Part shown: positions 1 to 8,081 of the stretch, one piece after another
Layout: every line of letters starts with the position of its first letter
Position numbering within the stretch: the first letter of the stretch is position 1
Assembly (NCBI GenBank): GCA_026986375.1
Contig: JALSOQ010000013.1
Location: forward strand, 62,001-126,000
Origin: Archaeoglobaceae archaeon
GTDB taxonomy: Archaea; Halobacteriota; Archaeoglobi; Archaeoglobales; Archaeoglobaceae
Direction of reading: 5' to 3'
Length of the DNA stretch: 64,000 nucleotides
Notes under the pieces: model-generated
Told to the model about the DNA's origin: nothing
Databases searched by the model: none
Seen by the model: only the letters and a program-made list of their open reading frames with translations
Made by a program: the position numbers and the translations under genes

Positions 1-561
1 AGGGTAAGGAGGAGGCAGTTCTACAGGCTCTGGCGTTACGCGAGCTATCTGATGACCGTGGGAGTTCAGCAGGCGAAGAGCAAGCCTAAGGGTGGGTGGA
101 CGAAGTATCAGAGGCCGAACGTGTGGCAACTTCTCGTCCAATTCAAGGATAGGAGGGAGAAGTTCAGAAAGATAGTGGAGAAGATCGCCAAAAATACCCA
201 CATGTCTAAGAGGAAGGCACTGACGGAGATGTTCGGTTACGTCCTTACCCTTTTGAGAAAGGCCGATTTGAGAATCGCTTCGAGCGTTGCGGCGTTTTAC
301 GATTTTACCGAGGAAGAACTCGCGATTTTAGTTGGGGAGAAGAGGGCGAGGGAGATAAAGGAGTTCATAAGAAAACACGGGTTGCGTAGGGTTGAGGAAA
401 AGGAGGAAGCTCTGGAAGAGGAGATAGAGAAGGAGATAGAGGAGAGACTCGAAAAGGTTGAGGAAAAACCCAAGGAAAAGGCTGAAAAGAAGAAAAAGAG
501 AAAGAAAAGGAAAAAGAAGGAAGCTACAGGAGTAAAAACTCTCGAAGAGTTTTTCGGATGA
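1..561 (+). CDS. rfcL: Replication factor C large subunit, C-terminal part (5' truncated by window edge)
   Basis: The reading frame is open from base 1 and gives the last 186 residues of the archaeal clamp-loader large subunit, which opens PCNA and places it on primed DNA. The visible part is the helical collar domain (RRRQFYRLWRYASYL onward), then a highly charged Glu/Lys tail of about 60 residues. It ends in KTLEEFFG, a PIP-box-like sequence expected to bind PCNA, whose gene lies near 60 kb. The ATPase domain lies outside the window. An internal Met at base 52 is not the start, because conserved sequence continues upstream of it. Confidence 0.88.
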   Translation, partial: RVRRRQFYRLWRYASYLMTVGVQQAKSKPKGGWTKYQRPNVWQLLVQFKDRREKFRKIVEKIAKNTHMSKRKALTEMFGYVLTLLRKADLRIASSVAAFYDFTEEELAILVGEKRAREIKEFIRKHGLRRVEEKEEALEEEIEKEIEERLEKVEEKPKEKAEKKKKRKKRKKKEATGVKTLEEFFG

Positions 562-573
562 TGTGGAGGAACA

Positions 574-581
574 TTTAAATA
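574..581 (+). promoter_or_regulatory. TATA-like box for the rpl18e operon
   Basis: TTTAAATA is centred about 28 bp before the rpl18e ATG at 606, in the 44-bp gap after rfcL. No Shine-Dalgarno sequence precedes the ATG, so a leaderless or nearly leaderless transcript is inferred. Confidence 0.5.
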
Positions 582-605
582 TCCATCCTACGGCGATTCA
601 CTGCT

Positions 606-983
606 ATGAGCAAGATAAAGAAGAGGCTCAAAAGGAAGTCGAATCCGAACCTCGTTAGGCTCATCGAGGATCTGCTGAAAGCTTCAGCGATGAACGAAGC
701 TCCGATATGGAAGGACATAGCAGAAAGGCTCGCGGGTCCAAAAAGGCTTTATGCAGAGGTCAACGTTTCTAAAATACAGAGATACGCTGGCGATGGAGAA
801 ACGATAGTCGTTCCGGGCAAGGTTTTGGGTGGGGGGAGGATAACGAAGGCAGTAACGGTAGCCGCTCTGAGCTTCTCGGAAACCGCGAAGAAGAAGATCT
901 TAGAGGCGGGGGGGAGGTGTCTGACGATTAGGGAATTGGTGGAGCAGAACCCTTCCGGTTCGGGAGTTAGGATAATGGCGTAA
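606..983 (+). CDS. rpl18e: Large ribosomal subunit protein eL18 (L18e)
   Basis: This 125-residue protein has the usual archaeal length and the signature APIWKDIAERLAGPKR followed by VVPGKVLGGG. It is a structural protein of the 50S subunit. It is the first gene of the conserved archaeal block rpl18e-rpl13-rps9-rpoN-rpoK, with only short gaps between genes. The preceding TATA-like box makes it the likely first cistron of the transcript. Confidence 0.96.
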   Translation: MSKIKKRLKRKSNPNLVRLIEDLLKASAMNEAPIWKDIAERLAGPKRLYAEVNVSKIQRYAGDGETIVVPGKVLGGGRITKAVTVAALSFSETAKKKILEAGGRCLTIRELVEQNPSGSGVRIMA

Positions 984-993
984 GGTGGTTGCG

Positions 994-1464
994 ATGACGG
1001 TCAACGTGAAGAGGGTTCTTAAGCAGTTGGGTGACGATTACAGGGTCATAAACGCGGAAGGGCATATACTTGGAAGGCTCTGCAGCGTGATAGCCAAGAG
1101 GTTGCTCAACGGGGAGAAGATAGTTGTAGTAAACGCCGAGAAGGCAATAATAACCGGTGATAGAGATATGGTCTTTCAGAGGTATAAGGAGAAATACGAC
1201 AGGGGTAGCAAGGAGAAGGGGCCCTACTTCCCGAGGCATCCAGAGAGGGTTTTCAAGAGAACCGTGAGGGGAATGCTTCCGTGGAAGAGCAGGAGGGGTA
1301 GGGAGGCGTTCAGAAGGCTGAGGGTTTTCATGGGCGTTCCGGAGGAGTTGAAGGGTAGGGAGTTCGAAATCGTAGAGTGCGCTCTGTATGAGAAGGTTTG
1401 CAAGACAGATAAGTTCGTAACCCTCGCGGATGTTTGCAGATATTTGGGGTTTAGGGGTGTCTGA
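994..1464 (+). CDS. rpl13: Large ribosomal subunit protein uL13
   Basis: The 156-residue product carries uL13 features: [20 protein letters not shown] near the N-terminus and [16 protein letters not shown] in the middle. It is a 50S protein. I chose the ATG at 994 over an in-frame GTG at 985, because GGTGG at 984-988 is then a properly spaced ribosome binding site. It follows rpl18e by 10 nt and precedes rps9 by 2 nt, so it is cotranslated within the ribosomal/RNA polymerase operon. Confidence 0.95.
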   Translation: MTVNVKRVLKQLGDDYRVINAEGHILGRLCSVIAKRLLNGEKIVVVNAEKAIITGDRDMVFQRYKEKYDRGSKEKGPYFPRHPERVFKRTVRGMLPWKSRRGREAFRRLRVFMGVPEELKGREFEIVECALYEKVCKTDKFVTLADVCRYLGFRGV

Positions 1465-1466
1465 GT

Positions 1467-1865
1467 ATGAAGATCGTGATCACGAGCGGTAAGAGGAAGA
1501 CCGCCATAGCGAAGGCGGTGGTGAGGCCGGGGATAGGAAGGGTGAGGATAAACAAGATCCCCCTCGAAATCTACCAGCCCGAACTTGCGAGGATGACGAT
1601 AATGGAACCCCTCATAATAGCGAAGGATCTCGCCAAGAAAGTGGACATAGACGTAACGGTTAGAGGGGGAGGAGTGATGGGGCAGGCGGAAGCAGCGAGG
1701 ACGGCGATAGCGAGGGGGCTCGTGGAGTGGAGTGGTGATGAGGAACTCAGAAAAGCTTATCTTCAGTATGACAGGTATTTGCTTGTAAACGACGTGAGGA
1801 GAAAGGAGCCAAAGAAGCAGGGAGGAAGGGGTGCGAGAAAGAGGAGACAGACTTCATACAGGTGA
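1467..1865 (+). CDS. rps9: Small ribosomal subunit protein uS9
   Basis: The 132-residue protein begins with the conserved [17 protein letters not shown] and ends in the basic tail [14 protein letters not shown], which reaches toward the P-site tRNA in the 30S subunit. [20 protein letters not shown] is also typical of archaeal uS9. The gene starts 2 nt after rpl13 and is followed 6 nt later by rpoN. Confidence 0.96.
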   Translation: MKIVITSGKRKTAIAKAVVRPGIGRVRINKIPLEIYQPELARMTIMEPLIIAKDLAKKVDIDVTVRGGGVMGQAEAARTAIARGLVEWSGDEELRKAYLQYDRYLLVNDVRRKEPKKQGGRGARKRRQTSYR

Positions 1866-1871
1866 TTTCAA

Positions 1872-2072
1872 ATGTTTCCAGTCAGATGCTTTAGCTGTGG
1901 TGCGGTGATAGGGCACCTCTACGAGGAATACAAGAAAAAGCTTGAGGAGGGAAAAACTCCGAAGGAGGCCTTGGACGAGCTCGGCATAGAGAGGTATTGT
2001 TGCAGGAGGATGTTCCTGACGTATAAGTCCGTGATAAAGGAGTTCGCCCGCTTCCATGGGGCCGTAGGGTAG
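1872..2072 (+). CDS. rpoN: DNA-directed RNA polymerase subunit N (Rpb10-like)
   Basis: This 66-residue zinc protein has the Rpb10 pattern: CFSCG near the N-terminus and YCCRRMFL near residue 44. The four cysteines bind one zinc, and the subunit bridges the polymerase assembly platform. The final codons (HGAVG and the TAG stop at 2070-2072) lie inside the first 15 bases of the downstream tRNA-Pro gene. The C-terminal residues are thus dictated by the tRNA sequence. Family members are usually about 55-70 residues, so the length is normal despite the overlap. Confidence 0.95.
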   Translation: MFPVRCFSCGAVIGHLYEEYKKKLEEGKTPKEALDELGIERYCCRRMFLTYKSVIKEFARFHGAVG

Positions 2073-2131
2073 CCTGGTTATCCTCCCGGCTTCGGGAGCC
2101 GGTGACCCGAGTTCAAATCTCGGCGGCCCCA
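2058..2131 (+). tRNA. tRNA-Pro (anticodon CGG)
   Basis: The acceptor arms GGGGCCG (2058-2064) and CGGCCCC (2124-2130) pair fully, and the discriminator base is A at 2131. The anticodon stem CCGGC/GCCGG encloses the loop TTCGGGA, which reads CGG (Pro). The T-arm contains GTTCAAATC. CCA is not encoded and no intron is seen. The gene overlaps the end of rpoN by 15 nt and rpoK begins 9 nt after it, so it is probably cut out of a polycistronic transcript. Confidence 0.93.
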
Positions 2132-2140
2132 TAAGGGGTG

Positions 2141-2368
2141 ATGCCTATCAAATCCACATTTCCTTTTAAATATACTCGGTTCGAGAAGGCCCGTATAATC
2201 GGTGCGAGGGCCTTGCAGATAGCGATGGGTGCTCCAGTGTTAATCGAAACGGACAAGACGGATCCTCTCGAAATAGCGAAGGAGGAGTTCGAGAGAGGGG
2301 TAATTCCGATCACGGTTAAGAGAAGAAGGGAGAGCTTCGTCTGGCTTGAGAGATATGATCTCTTTTAA
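2141..2368 (+). CDS. rpoK: DNA-directed RNA polymerase subunit K (Rpb6/omega-like)
   Basis: The 75-residue product shows the Rpb6/omega core [20 protein letters not shown] followed by PVL and the C-terminal [13 protein letters not shown]. This subunit stabilises assembly of the largest polymerase subunit. The gene starts immediately after tRNA-Pro; an in-frame GTG lies one codon upstream at 2138. Its position after rpoN is standard for archaea, though here a tRNA gene separates the two. Confidence 0.93.
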   Translation: MPIKSTFPFKYTRFEKARIIGARALQIAMGAPVLIETDKTDPLEIAKEEFERGVIPITVKRRRESFVWLERYDLF

Positions 2369-2372
2369 TTTT

Positions 2373-2885
2373 TTAATACCACTCACTGGCAAATTCGAAC
2401 AAACCAACACGCATCAGTGCAAGACGCATCGCCTCCTTGAACTCCTCTGGAGCATTGGAAGGATGGGGTTTTACTTCGACAATCGTTCCCTTCGATCCCC
2501 TTAACCTCCCATAACTGAAATGCGTCCACTCTCTAACGGTCACAATAGCTCTGAAGGGAGACAAAACGTAGAATCTGTAGCAATTGAAACTCTTCTTGAT
2601 CGAGTATTTGAATCCCCTTCTGTCGAATTCGAGTCGAATCGATTCTAAGAGTTCGTTTACGTAATTTTCTGAATACGTAGATGCGAACCATACGCGTTTC
2701 AAGAATGTGACGTAAAGTCCGTATCCGAACGCCAACGTGAATACAGTAGACCAGAAAAGACTTACCAAACATAAAGTCCTATCTTCCGGCCGTTTAGCAA
2801 ACGTTAGTAGCGCTGTTATGGTCATAGCAGTCAACGTCAAGAAGAAGGCGAATCCTATAACGAGGGCTATCGAATTTCGCTCCAT
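2373..2885 (-). CDS. Hypothetical protein with two N-terminal membrane segments
   Basis: The product has 170 residues. Two hydrophobic stretches, about residues 5-28 and 40-60, should span the membrane as a hairpin. About 110 soluble residues follow, containing RGFKYSIKKSFNCYRFYVL and VTVREWTHFSYGRLRGSKG, which read like an alpha/beta domain facing the cytoplasm. I do not recognise the family. It is divergent from tiaS across a 56-bp gap that holds one AT-rich box, so both genes may share a promoter region. Confidence 0.6.
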   Translation of the reverse strand: MERNSIALVIGFAFFLTLTAMTITALLTFAKRPEDRTLCLVSLFWSTVFTLAFGYGLYVTFLKRVWFASTYSENYVNELLESIRLEFDRRGFKYSIKKSFNCYRFYVLSPFRAIVTVREWTHFSYGRLRGSKGTIVEVKPHPSNAPEEFKEAMRLALMRVGLFEFASEWY

Positions 2886-2910
2886 CGTTATTATCTAAGG
2901 GGCTTAAAAC

Positions 2911-2918
2911 TTTATATC
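2911..2918. promoter_or_regulatory. Central TATA-like box between two divergent genes
   Basis: TTTATATC lies in the middle of the 56-bp gap. It is about 28 bp before the tiaS ATG at 2942 and about 29 bp before the divergent ATG at 2885. Read on the other strand it is ATATAAA, so it could serve both directions. Confidence 0.5.
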
Positions 2919-2941
2919 TATCGCGATTGCAGTTGGATGGG

Positions 2942-4216
2942 ATGAGGCTCTGGGTGGGAATGGACGACACAGATTCGCCGAAAGGAATGTGCACGACCTA
3001 TCTCGCTACTTTAGCCATTGAAAGGCTCGAAAATGAGGGTTTTAAGATAGTGGGATTTCCACGCCTCATAAGGCTTAATCCGACGATACCCTTCAAAACG
3101 AGGGGTAACGGGGCGGTATCCTTTTTGGTCGAGCTCGAAGATTCGAGGAGGGATGAGGTCATAGACATAGTTAGGGAGGTTGTGGAGGAGAACGCGGAGT
3201 TGAAGCACGAAAGAACGAATCCGGGAGTGGTTTTCGTCGATGCAGATGGAGATGTTCTCAATTACCTGTCGAAGTTCGCTATTAAGGCAGTTAGAGATGT
3301 AGTTCTTTTGGATGAGGCTCTCTTCATAATCGGTAAGTTCATGCTTCCTCACCTCAAGTTCAAGAAGGGTCTGGGGCTGATAGGGGCTTTAGCTTCTATA
3401 GGATTGGAGCTTACGGATTACACATACGAGGTTCTGGCTTACAGAAAGCCCGAGCGATTTGGTAAGAGGAGAGAGGTGGATGAGGAATCTTTCTTCGACG
3501 CGGATTACGAAACGTATCCGGGAACTTGGGATACAGTCGATTGGTGCAACGAGACCGTTGTGGCGGTTCCGAATTCTCCAGATCCTGTTCTTTTCGGGAT
3601 TAGAGGTGATGACTTCCACGCGATAATGAAGGCGTTCGAGATGGTGAGAACGGAGCCGATAGACAGATACATGGTGTTCATAACCAATCAGGGGACGGAT
3701 ATGCATCTGATTCATGAAAGTGAAACGGATAGAGTCGAAAACTACCGCTCATACATCCTTAGAGGTAGGGTTTTGAAAGAACCTTACGACATACCCGGGG
3801 GACATGTGTTCTTCACGATAGAAACTAAGTTCGGAGAGGTGAAGTGCGCCGCTTTCGAGCCGACGAAGCAGTTCAGACATGTGATACGCAGGCTGAGGAG
3901 AGGGGATCTCGTCGAGGTTTACGGTTCGATGAAGAGAAACACGATAAATCTGGAGAAGATAAACGTCGTAGAACTGGTGGAGATATGGGTTGAGGAGAAT
4001 CCCGTTTGTCCCAACTGCGGTAAGAGGATGGATTCCGCCGGGAAGGGAAAGGGTTTCAGGTGTAAGAAGTGCAAGACGAGGGCGTTCGAAAAGATTAGAA
4101 GAAAAATCGAGAGGGATCTTGACACGGGATTCTACGAAGTCCCTCCTTGCGCGAGGAGGCATCTCTCGAAACCGCTTATAAGGATGGAAGGGGTTAAGAG
4201 ACACATCTTCAGATAA
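2942..4216 (+). CDS. tiaS: tRNA(Ile2) 2-agmatinylcytidine synthetase
   Basis: TiaS attaches agmatine to C34 of the CAU-anticodon tRNA-Ile, so that it reads AUA codons instead of AUG. The 424-residue protein has the family N-terminus VGMDDTDSPKGMCTTYLA, a central DTVDWCNETVVAVPNSPDPV segment, an OB-like domain around residues 275-340, and a C-terminal zinc ribbon (CPNCGKRM then CKKC). I chose the ATG at 2942 over a TTG at 2927 because it matches the family start and sits about 28 bp after a TATA-like box. The last 8 bp overlap the convergent gene. Confidence 0.93.
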   Translation: MRLWVGMDDTDSPKGMCTTYLATLAIERLENEGFKIVGFPRLIRLNPTIPFKTRGNGAVSFLVELEDSRRDEVIDIVREVVEENAELKHERTNPGVVFVDADGDVLNYLSKFAIKAVRDVVLLDEALFIIGKFMLPHLKFKKGLGLIGALASIGLELTDYTYEVLAYRKPERFGKRREVDEESFFDADYETYPGTWDTVDWCNETVVAVPNSPDPVLFGIRGDDFHAIMKAFEMVRTEPIDRYMVFITNQGTDMHLIHESETDRVENYRSYILRGRVLKEPYDIPGGHVFFTIETKFGEVKCAAFEPTKQFRHVIRRLRRGDLVEVYGSMKRNTINLEKINVVELVEIWVEENPVCPNCGKRMDSAGKGKGFRCKKCKTRAFEKIRRKIERDLDTGFYEVPPCARRHLSKPLIRMEGVKRHIFR

Positions 4217-4928
4217 CTCCGTGGTGCAGAATTCTGACGATTTCTTCTGGCAACTTCTCCTCCTTTATCCTTCTCTCCACCTCTCCGGCGTCGAATTCGA
4301 AGTCGTAAATCGAAACGTCCAAGTTCCTCGTGTCTATCAAAGCGAAAGTCGGACTGCCGGCTTTCGTGTATATACCGCATGCCCCGGGACAGACTATCTT
4401 CCCGTAAGTAGTTTCGGCTATGAACGGCTCGTGCCCGCCTACGACGATCATCTCGTATTTTTTGAACGGTCGTATTATCTGCTCGTAGTATGAAGTCGGT
4501 TGGTTCGGCAGAACTTCTCCGTTTATAGGATCGAAGGGACAGCCGTATGCGAACAGAATCTCGTTGTCTCCGAATTTCTCCACCAAAAACGACGGAACCT
4601 CGTTTCTAATCCAGTTCCTACCCTCCTTTCCTATCTTCTCTCTGTTCCACTCCACGATAAATCTGAGCAGTTCCGGCATCTCCTCCTTTTCCTCCTCGCT
4701 TATGTCCTTCCACTTCGCTATGAGGTGATCTATTCTTCCCCTCGTGGTCGTTATTCCCTCTTCGATTACCTTTTCCATTACCTCCTTAGGATAGGGCATG
4801 TATCCGAAGATTCCCAAAACGTAAATTCCCTTTATCTTCTTTCCTTCATCCTTGAGCTTTTCTACCTTCTCAAGCAGAGCGTTCAAAGCTACGAGGTTTC
4901 CGTGAAGGTTCGACGCCACGACGATCAT
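4209..4928 (-). CDS. Calcineurin-like phosphoesterase homologue with degenerate metal sites
   Basis: The 239-residue protein has the fold and spacing of the MJ0936/YfcE-type metallophosphoesterases: SNLHGNLVAL, GIFGYMPYPKEV, a third motif before the middle, CPGACG, and GGHEPF. Most metal ligands are changed. The usual SDIHGN has Asp replaced by Asn, GDxVGY has lost its Asp, GNHD reads GRID, and GHTH reads GHEP. It may be a catalytically dead binding protein or use unusual chemistry. It is transcribed toward tiaS and overlaps its end by 8 bp. The substrate cannot be inferred. Confidence 0.75.
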   Translation of the reverse strand: MIVVASNLHGNLVALNALLEKVEKLKDEGKKIKGIYVLGIFGYMPYPKEVMEKVIEEGITTTRGRIDHLIAKWKDISEEEKEEMPELLRFIVEWNREKIGKEGRNWIRNEVPSFLVEKFGDNEILFAYGCPFDPINGEVLPNQPTSYYEQIIRPFKKYEMIVVGGHEPFIAETTYGKIVCPGACGIYTKAGSPTFALIDTRNLDVSIYDFEFDAGEVERRIKEEKLPEEIVRILHHGVI

Positions 4929-4999
4929 GATTCGAATTCCGGCATCGATCTATAAATAGTTTGAGGGTAAATTTAATATTATAAAATTAAAAACTTTTA

Positions 5000-5464
5000 A
5001 TGATGATAGTCCTACTGCTCGGAGTCGTATTCGCGCTCATGCTGATATACCTCCTCAGCATGTTCATGTGGTTGAGCCTCAAGGGTGTGGGGAGGGACAG
5101 GAAGTTTTTGGACGTCTTTCTGGTCAACCTAATAGCGGTGGTATTCTGCGGTGTGGTATATTGGGTTATGAGCCTGATCCCCACCTACGCCATGTTCTCT
5201 CCCATCGCCGTAATTTTGATCTACGTCATTCTGATAAGGTCTGTTCTGAGCATAAGGCTTTGGGAGACCCTTCTGGTAATATTCTTCTCCGCCTTCTCCT
5301 CCTCTCTCGTCCTCTTCGGAATAGCCCACTTAACCAAGATCGAGGTTTTCGAGGTCTGGGCATACCAGCTTCTGAGACTCGAAATCGCTGCGGATCTGAT
5401 AGAATTCGTCGTGAAGAACTACCACGTGATAGCGGAGCAGTTCCTAAAGCTCTTCAGTAGATGA
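5000..5464 (+). CDS. Hypothetical integral membrane protein
   Basis: This 154-residue protein has about four hydrophobic segments (near residues 3-25, 37-60, 64-82 and 88-110), then a more amphipathic C-terminal tail ending in VIAEQFLKLFSR. It is probably in the cytoplasmic membrane. I do not recognise the family. The start is an ATG pair at 5000/5003 directly after an AT-rich tract that holds TATA-like sequence. The 3' end overlaps the convergent hisG gene by 11 bp. Confidence 0.6.
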   Translation: MMIVLLLGVVFALMLIYLLSMFMWLSLKGVGRDRKFLDVFLVNLIAVVFCGVVYWVMSLIPTYAMFSPIAVILIYVILIRSVLSIRLWETLLVIFFSAFSSSLVLFGIAHLTKIEVFEVWAYQLLRLEIAADLIEFVVKNYHVIAEQFLKLFSR

Positions 5465-6296
5465 GCCTCTGAACGGGAATTATCAGTATGTCCCTCGCAC
5501 CCACCTTCTTCAGCCTCTCCAAAACCTCGAAGAGCCTGTCTTCGTGAACTACAACGTGTACAGCAAGCGTTCCCTCCGCCTCGACCTTCATCACCGTCGG
5601 TCCCTTGAGCCCGGGAACTATCCTCTTAACTTCCTCTAAGGCATCTTCCGGGACGTTCATCATCAGATACATCATCCCCCTCGCGTTCAAAACACCCTGT
5701 ATCGAAGTCCTCAGAGCTCTTACTTCAAAATCCTCCCTGCATTCCTTATTCACTATTAAAACAGCTTCCGTCTCCAAAACCTCCGCTATAACCCTGAGGT
5801 TGTTGATCCTTAGCGTCGTTCCCGTGGACGTTAGATCCAGAATCGCGTCCGCTATTCCTATGTGGGGTGCGTTTTCGCATGCCCCGGAAACCTCCACTAT
5901 CTCTACACTCACTCCCTTCTCTTCGAAAAACCTCCTGGCTATGTTCCCGAATTCGGTCGCAACCCTCTTTCCCTCCAAATCCTCCACAGTCTCTATTTCT
6001 GAATCGGCCGGAACCGCTATCACGAGCTTGGCCCTCCCGAATCCCAGCTTCAGCAGAACTTCGATGTCCACCCCGCTCTCCAAAACCATGTCGTAACCCG
6101 TTATTCCAACCTGCGCGGCGTTCATGTAAACGTATTCTGGAATGTCCCTCGCCCTCGCGAACAGAACGCTAACGTTCGGGTTATTTGTCGGAACTATCAG
6201 CTTTCTCTCCTCCATTTCCGGCTTTATTCCAGCCTGCTTTAGCAGTTCGAGCGAAGGCTGGCTCAACCTTCCCTTGTTCGGAATCGCGATTATCAT
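5454..6296 (-). CDS. hisG: ATP phosphoribosyltransferase, long (HisG-L) form
   Basis: HisG makes phosphoribosyl-ATP from ATP and PRPP, the first and feedback-controlled step of histidine synthesis. The 280-residue product starts MIIAIPNKGRLSQPSLELLK, has GITGYDMVLESG and DLTSTGTTLRINNL in the catalytic domains, and keeps the C-terminal regulatory domain (GPTVMKVEAEGTLAVHVVV) typical of the long form. The start at 6296 forms an ATGA overlap with the livM stop. Translation is thus probably coupled to a branched-chain amino-acid transporter operon, an unusual partner for hisG. Confidence 0.95.
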   Translation of the reverse strand: MIIAIPNKGRLSQPSLELLKQAGIKPEMEERKLIVPTNNPNVSVLFARARDIPEYVYMNAAQVGITGYDMVLESGVDIEVLLKLGFGRAKLVIAVPADSEIETVEDLEGKRVATEFGNIARRFFEEKGVSVEIVEVSGACENAPHIGIADAILDLTSTGTTLRINNLRVIAEVLETEAVLIVNKECREDFEVRALRTSIQGVLNARGMMYLMMNVPEDALEEVKRIVPGLKGPTVMKVEAEGTLAVHVVVHEDRLFEVLERLKKVGARDILIIPVQRLIY

Positions 6297-7210
6297 GCGA
6301 TTAACCTCCTCAGCTTGGGGAATATTCCCTCCGGACACTTCAGTATTACCACTATCAGCAGGATGTAAAGAAATATTTCGTCGGAAACGTTTAGAGATAG
6401 CATCTGAACGATTCTCGCGAAGACATACGTTTTTGCGAGGTATATCGTGAAAGCTCCTATTATCGGCCCGTATATCGTTCCCAAGCCTCCGATGACCGCG
6501 GCGAGAATTATCGTCAGCATCAAGGGAACGTCGAACAAATCCGGACCAACGGTAATCCTGTAGTGAGCCATTACTCCTCCTGCAAGCCCGGCGAAGAACG
6601 CGCTGAGACAGAAGGCGATCAGCTTGTATCTTACGACATCTATGCCAATGGCTTCCGCGAGCTCTTCGTCCTCCCTTATAGCTTTGAGCTTAATGCCGAG
6701 CGGACTTCTGATTAACAGCGTTATCGCCACGATGCATGCGAGCATGAACGCTAGGGCTATGTAATATTCCGCTATTGGATCTTTCGCCAGTGCCTTGTCG
6801 AGACCGAGAGGTATACCTTCATATCCCCCGAAAATTTCGGAATACACGTTCAGGATTTGAATGCATATCAGGGGAAGTATGGCCGTAACCAATGCCAAGT
6901 AGTATCCCCTCAGCCTGAGACAGATTGCCCCTATAAGGAATCCGAACGCGGTGGCGGTCAGACCTCCGATCAGTATTGTTGCCCATATTGGAAGGCCGAT
7001 CTTTCCCGTCTGCAGAAGGGCGGTCGTGTATGCTCCTATTCCTATAAAAACCGTATGCCCCAAATTTATTTGCCCCGCATATCCGGCTATCAGATCCCAA
7101 CTCACCACGAACACTACGAATATAAACGTCAATCCGAGCAGGTAGACGAGAGATGGTGGAGATACGAACGGTATTATCGCCAACACAGCGAGGGCTATTA
7201 TCCACCACAT
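6293..7210 (-). CDS. livM: Branched-chain amino-acid ABC transporter permease LivM
   Basis: This 305-residue integral membrane permease has about eight to nine hydrophobic segments. It carries the LivM-type sequences AGYAGQINLGHTVFIGIGAY and IGLGTIYGPIIGAF-like text (here VIGGLGTIYGPIIGAF), plus the EAA-like loop AIREDEELAEAIGIDV that contacts the ATPases. With LivH it forms the translocation pore. It starts one base after the livH stop codon and overlaps hisG by 4 nt. The substrate is predicted to be a hydrophobic amino acid or similar small acid, but aromatic or amide substrates are possible in this family. Confidence 0.9.
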   Translation of the reverse strand: MWWIIALAVLAIIPFVSPPSLVYLLGLTFIFVVFVVSWDLIAGYAGQINLGHTVFIGIGAYTTALLQTGKIGLPIWATILIGGLTATAFGFLIGAICLRLRGYYLALVTAILPLICIQILNVYSEIFGGYEGIPLGLDKALAKDPIAEYYIALAFMLACIVAITLLIRSPLGIKLKAIREDEELAEAIGIDVVRYKLIAFCLSAFFAGLAGGVMAHYRITVGPDLFDVPLMLTIILAAVIGGLGTIYGPIIGAFTIYLAKTYVFARIVQMLSLNVSDEIFLYILLIVVILKCPEGIFPKLRRLIA

Positions 7211-7211
7211 C

Positions 7212-8048
7212 TCACTCCACCCCGAAGAGTCCTTTCGGTCTAACTATTAGAACTGCTATTATCGTCAGCAAGGCGGCGATTTCGGCCCATCTCGGGTCGA
7301 AAAGCATGGATATTGCCACCTGAATGAATCCTATTATGTAAGATGCTACTATGCTTCCCCTGACGCTTCCCAGACCGCCCAGTATCACTATCGCGAAGGC
7401 GTATATCAGAACTCTAAGGGACGTGGCCGGATTTACCGAATATATTTGGGCGTATAGAATTCCGGCGATTCCGGCGAGCATAGCGGATACGACCATCGTT
7501 ACGGAGTAGACCCTCTCGACGTCTATTCCGACGAGCATCGAAGCTTCGGGATCCTGAGATGTGGCGGTTATGAACTTTCCCATCTTCGTCCTGCTCATGA
7601 AGTATTCGAGGCAAATCGTTACGGCTATCGCTACGCCCAATATTAGCAGTCTGTTCATAGGAACGGGAACTCCCGCTACGAAAACGACTCCGGAAACCGG
7701 TGATGGGAACGATTTGGATACGTCCTTAAATACTGCCAAGAGTATCTCTTCCACGAGCAAAGCGAGAGCGAGCGTTATCAGAATTACCATGACCTCGTAA
7801 TCCCTCACCGGACTTACGAGGAATCTGTAGACGATCCATCCGAATAAACCCGTAAAAATTACTGCTGGAATCACGGAGAGGTATCCCAAGTATGGAAACA
7901 GCAGGATCGCGATGTATGCACAAAGAACGAAAAAAGTTCCGTGGGCGAAGTTCAATATCCTCGCAACTCCGAAAACCAGACTAAAGCCCGAAGACACGAG
8001 AGTCCATATCGAGCCAATGATTATTCCGTATATCAGAATCTCTAGCAT
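7212..8048 (-). CDS. livH: Branched-chain amino-acid ABC transporter permease LivH
   Basis: The 278-residue membrane permease contains the LivH signature GVARILNFAHGTFFVLCAYI near the N-terminus. It also has the cytoplasmic coupling loop TSQDPEASMLVGIDVERVY and the C-terminal ILGGLGSVRGSIVASYIIG. Roughly eight transmembrane segments are visible. It sits between livK (33-bp gap upstream) and livM (1-bp gap). It ends with the typical VRPKGLFGVE, as do many LivH proteins. Confidence 0.9.
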   Translation of the reverse strand: MLEILIYGIIIGSIWTLVSSGFSLVFGVARILNFAHGTFFVLCAYIAILLFPYLGYLSVIPAVIFTGLFGWIVYRFLVSPVRDYEVMVILITLALALLVEEILLAVFKDVSKSFPSPVSGVVFVAGVPVPMNRLLILGVAIAVTICLEYFMSRTKMGKFITATSQDPEASMLVGIDVERVYSVTMVVSAMLAGIAGILYAQIYSVNPATSLRVLIYAFAIVILGGLGSVRGSIVASYIIGFIQVAISMLFDPRWAEIAALLTIIAVLIVRPKGLFGVE

Positions 8049-8081
8049 CCTCCGGAAGGAGCTTGAAAAAATTTAAGAAAG

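Noticed and set aside
1854-2132. A minus-strand frame across tRNA-Pro and rpoN
   Set aside because: It is antisense to rpoN and the tRNA and starts with tRNA-derived sequence (PRFELGSP).
6297-6338. Upstream start for hisG
   Set aside because: The extra 14 residues lie within livM and precede the conserved MIIAIPNKGR start; the ATGA overlap fits better.
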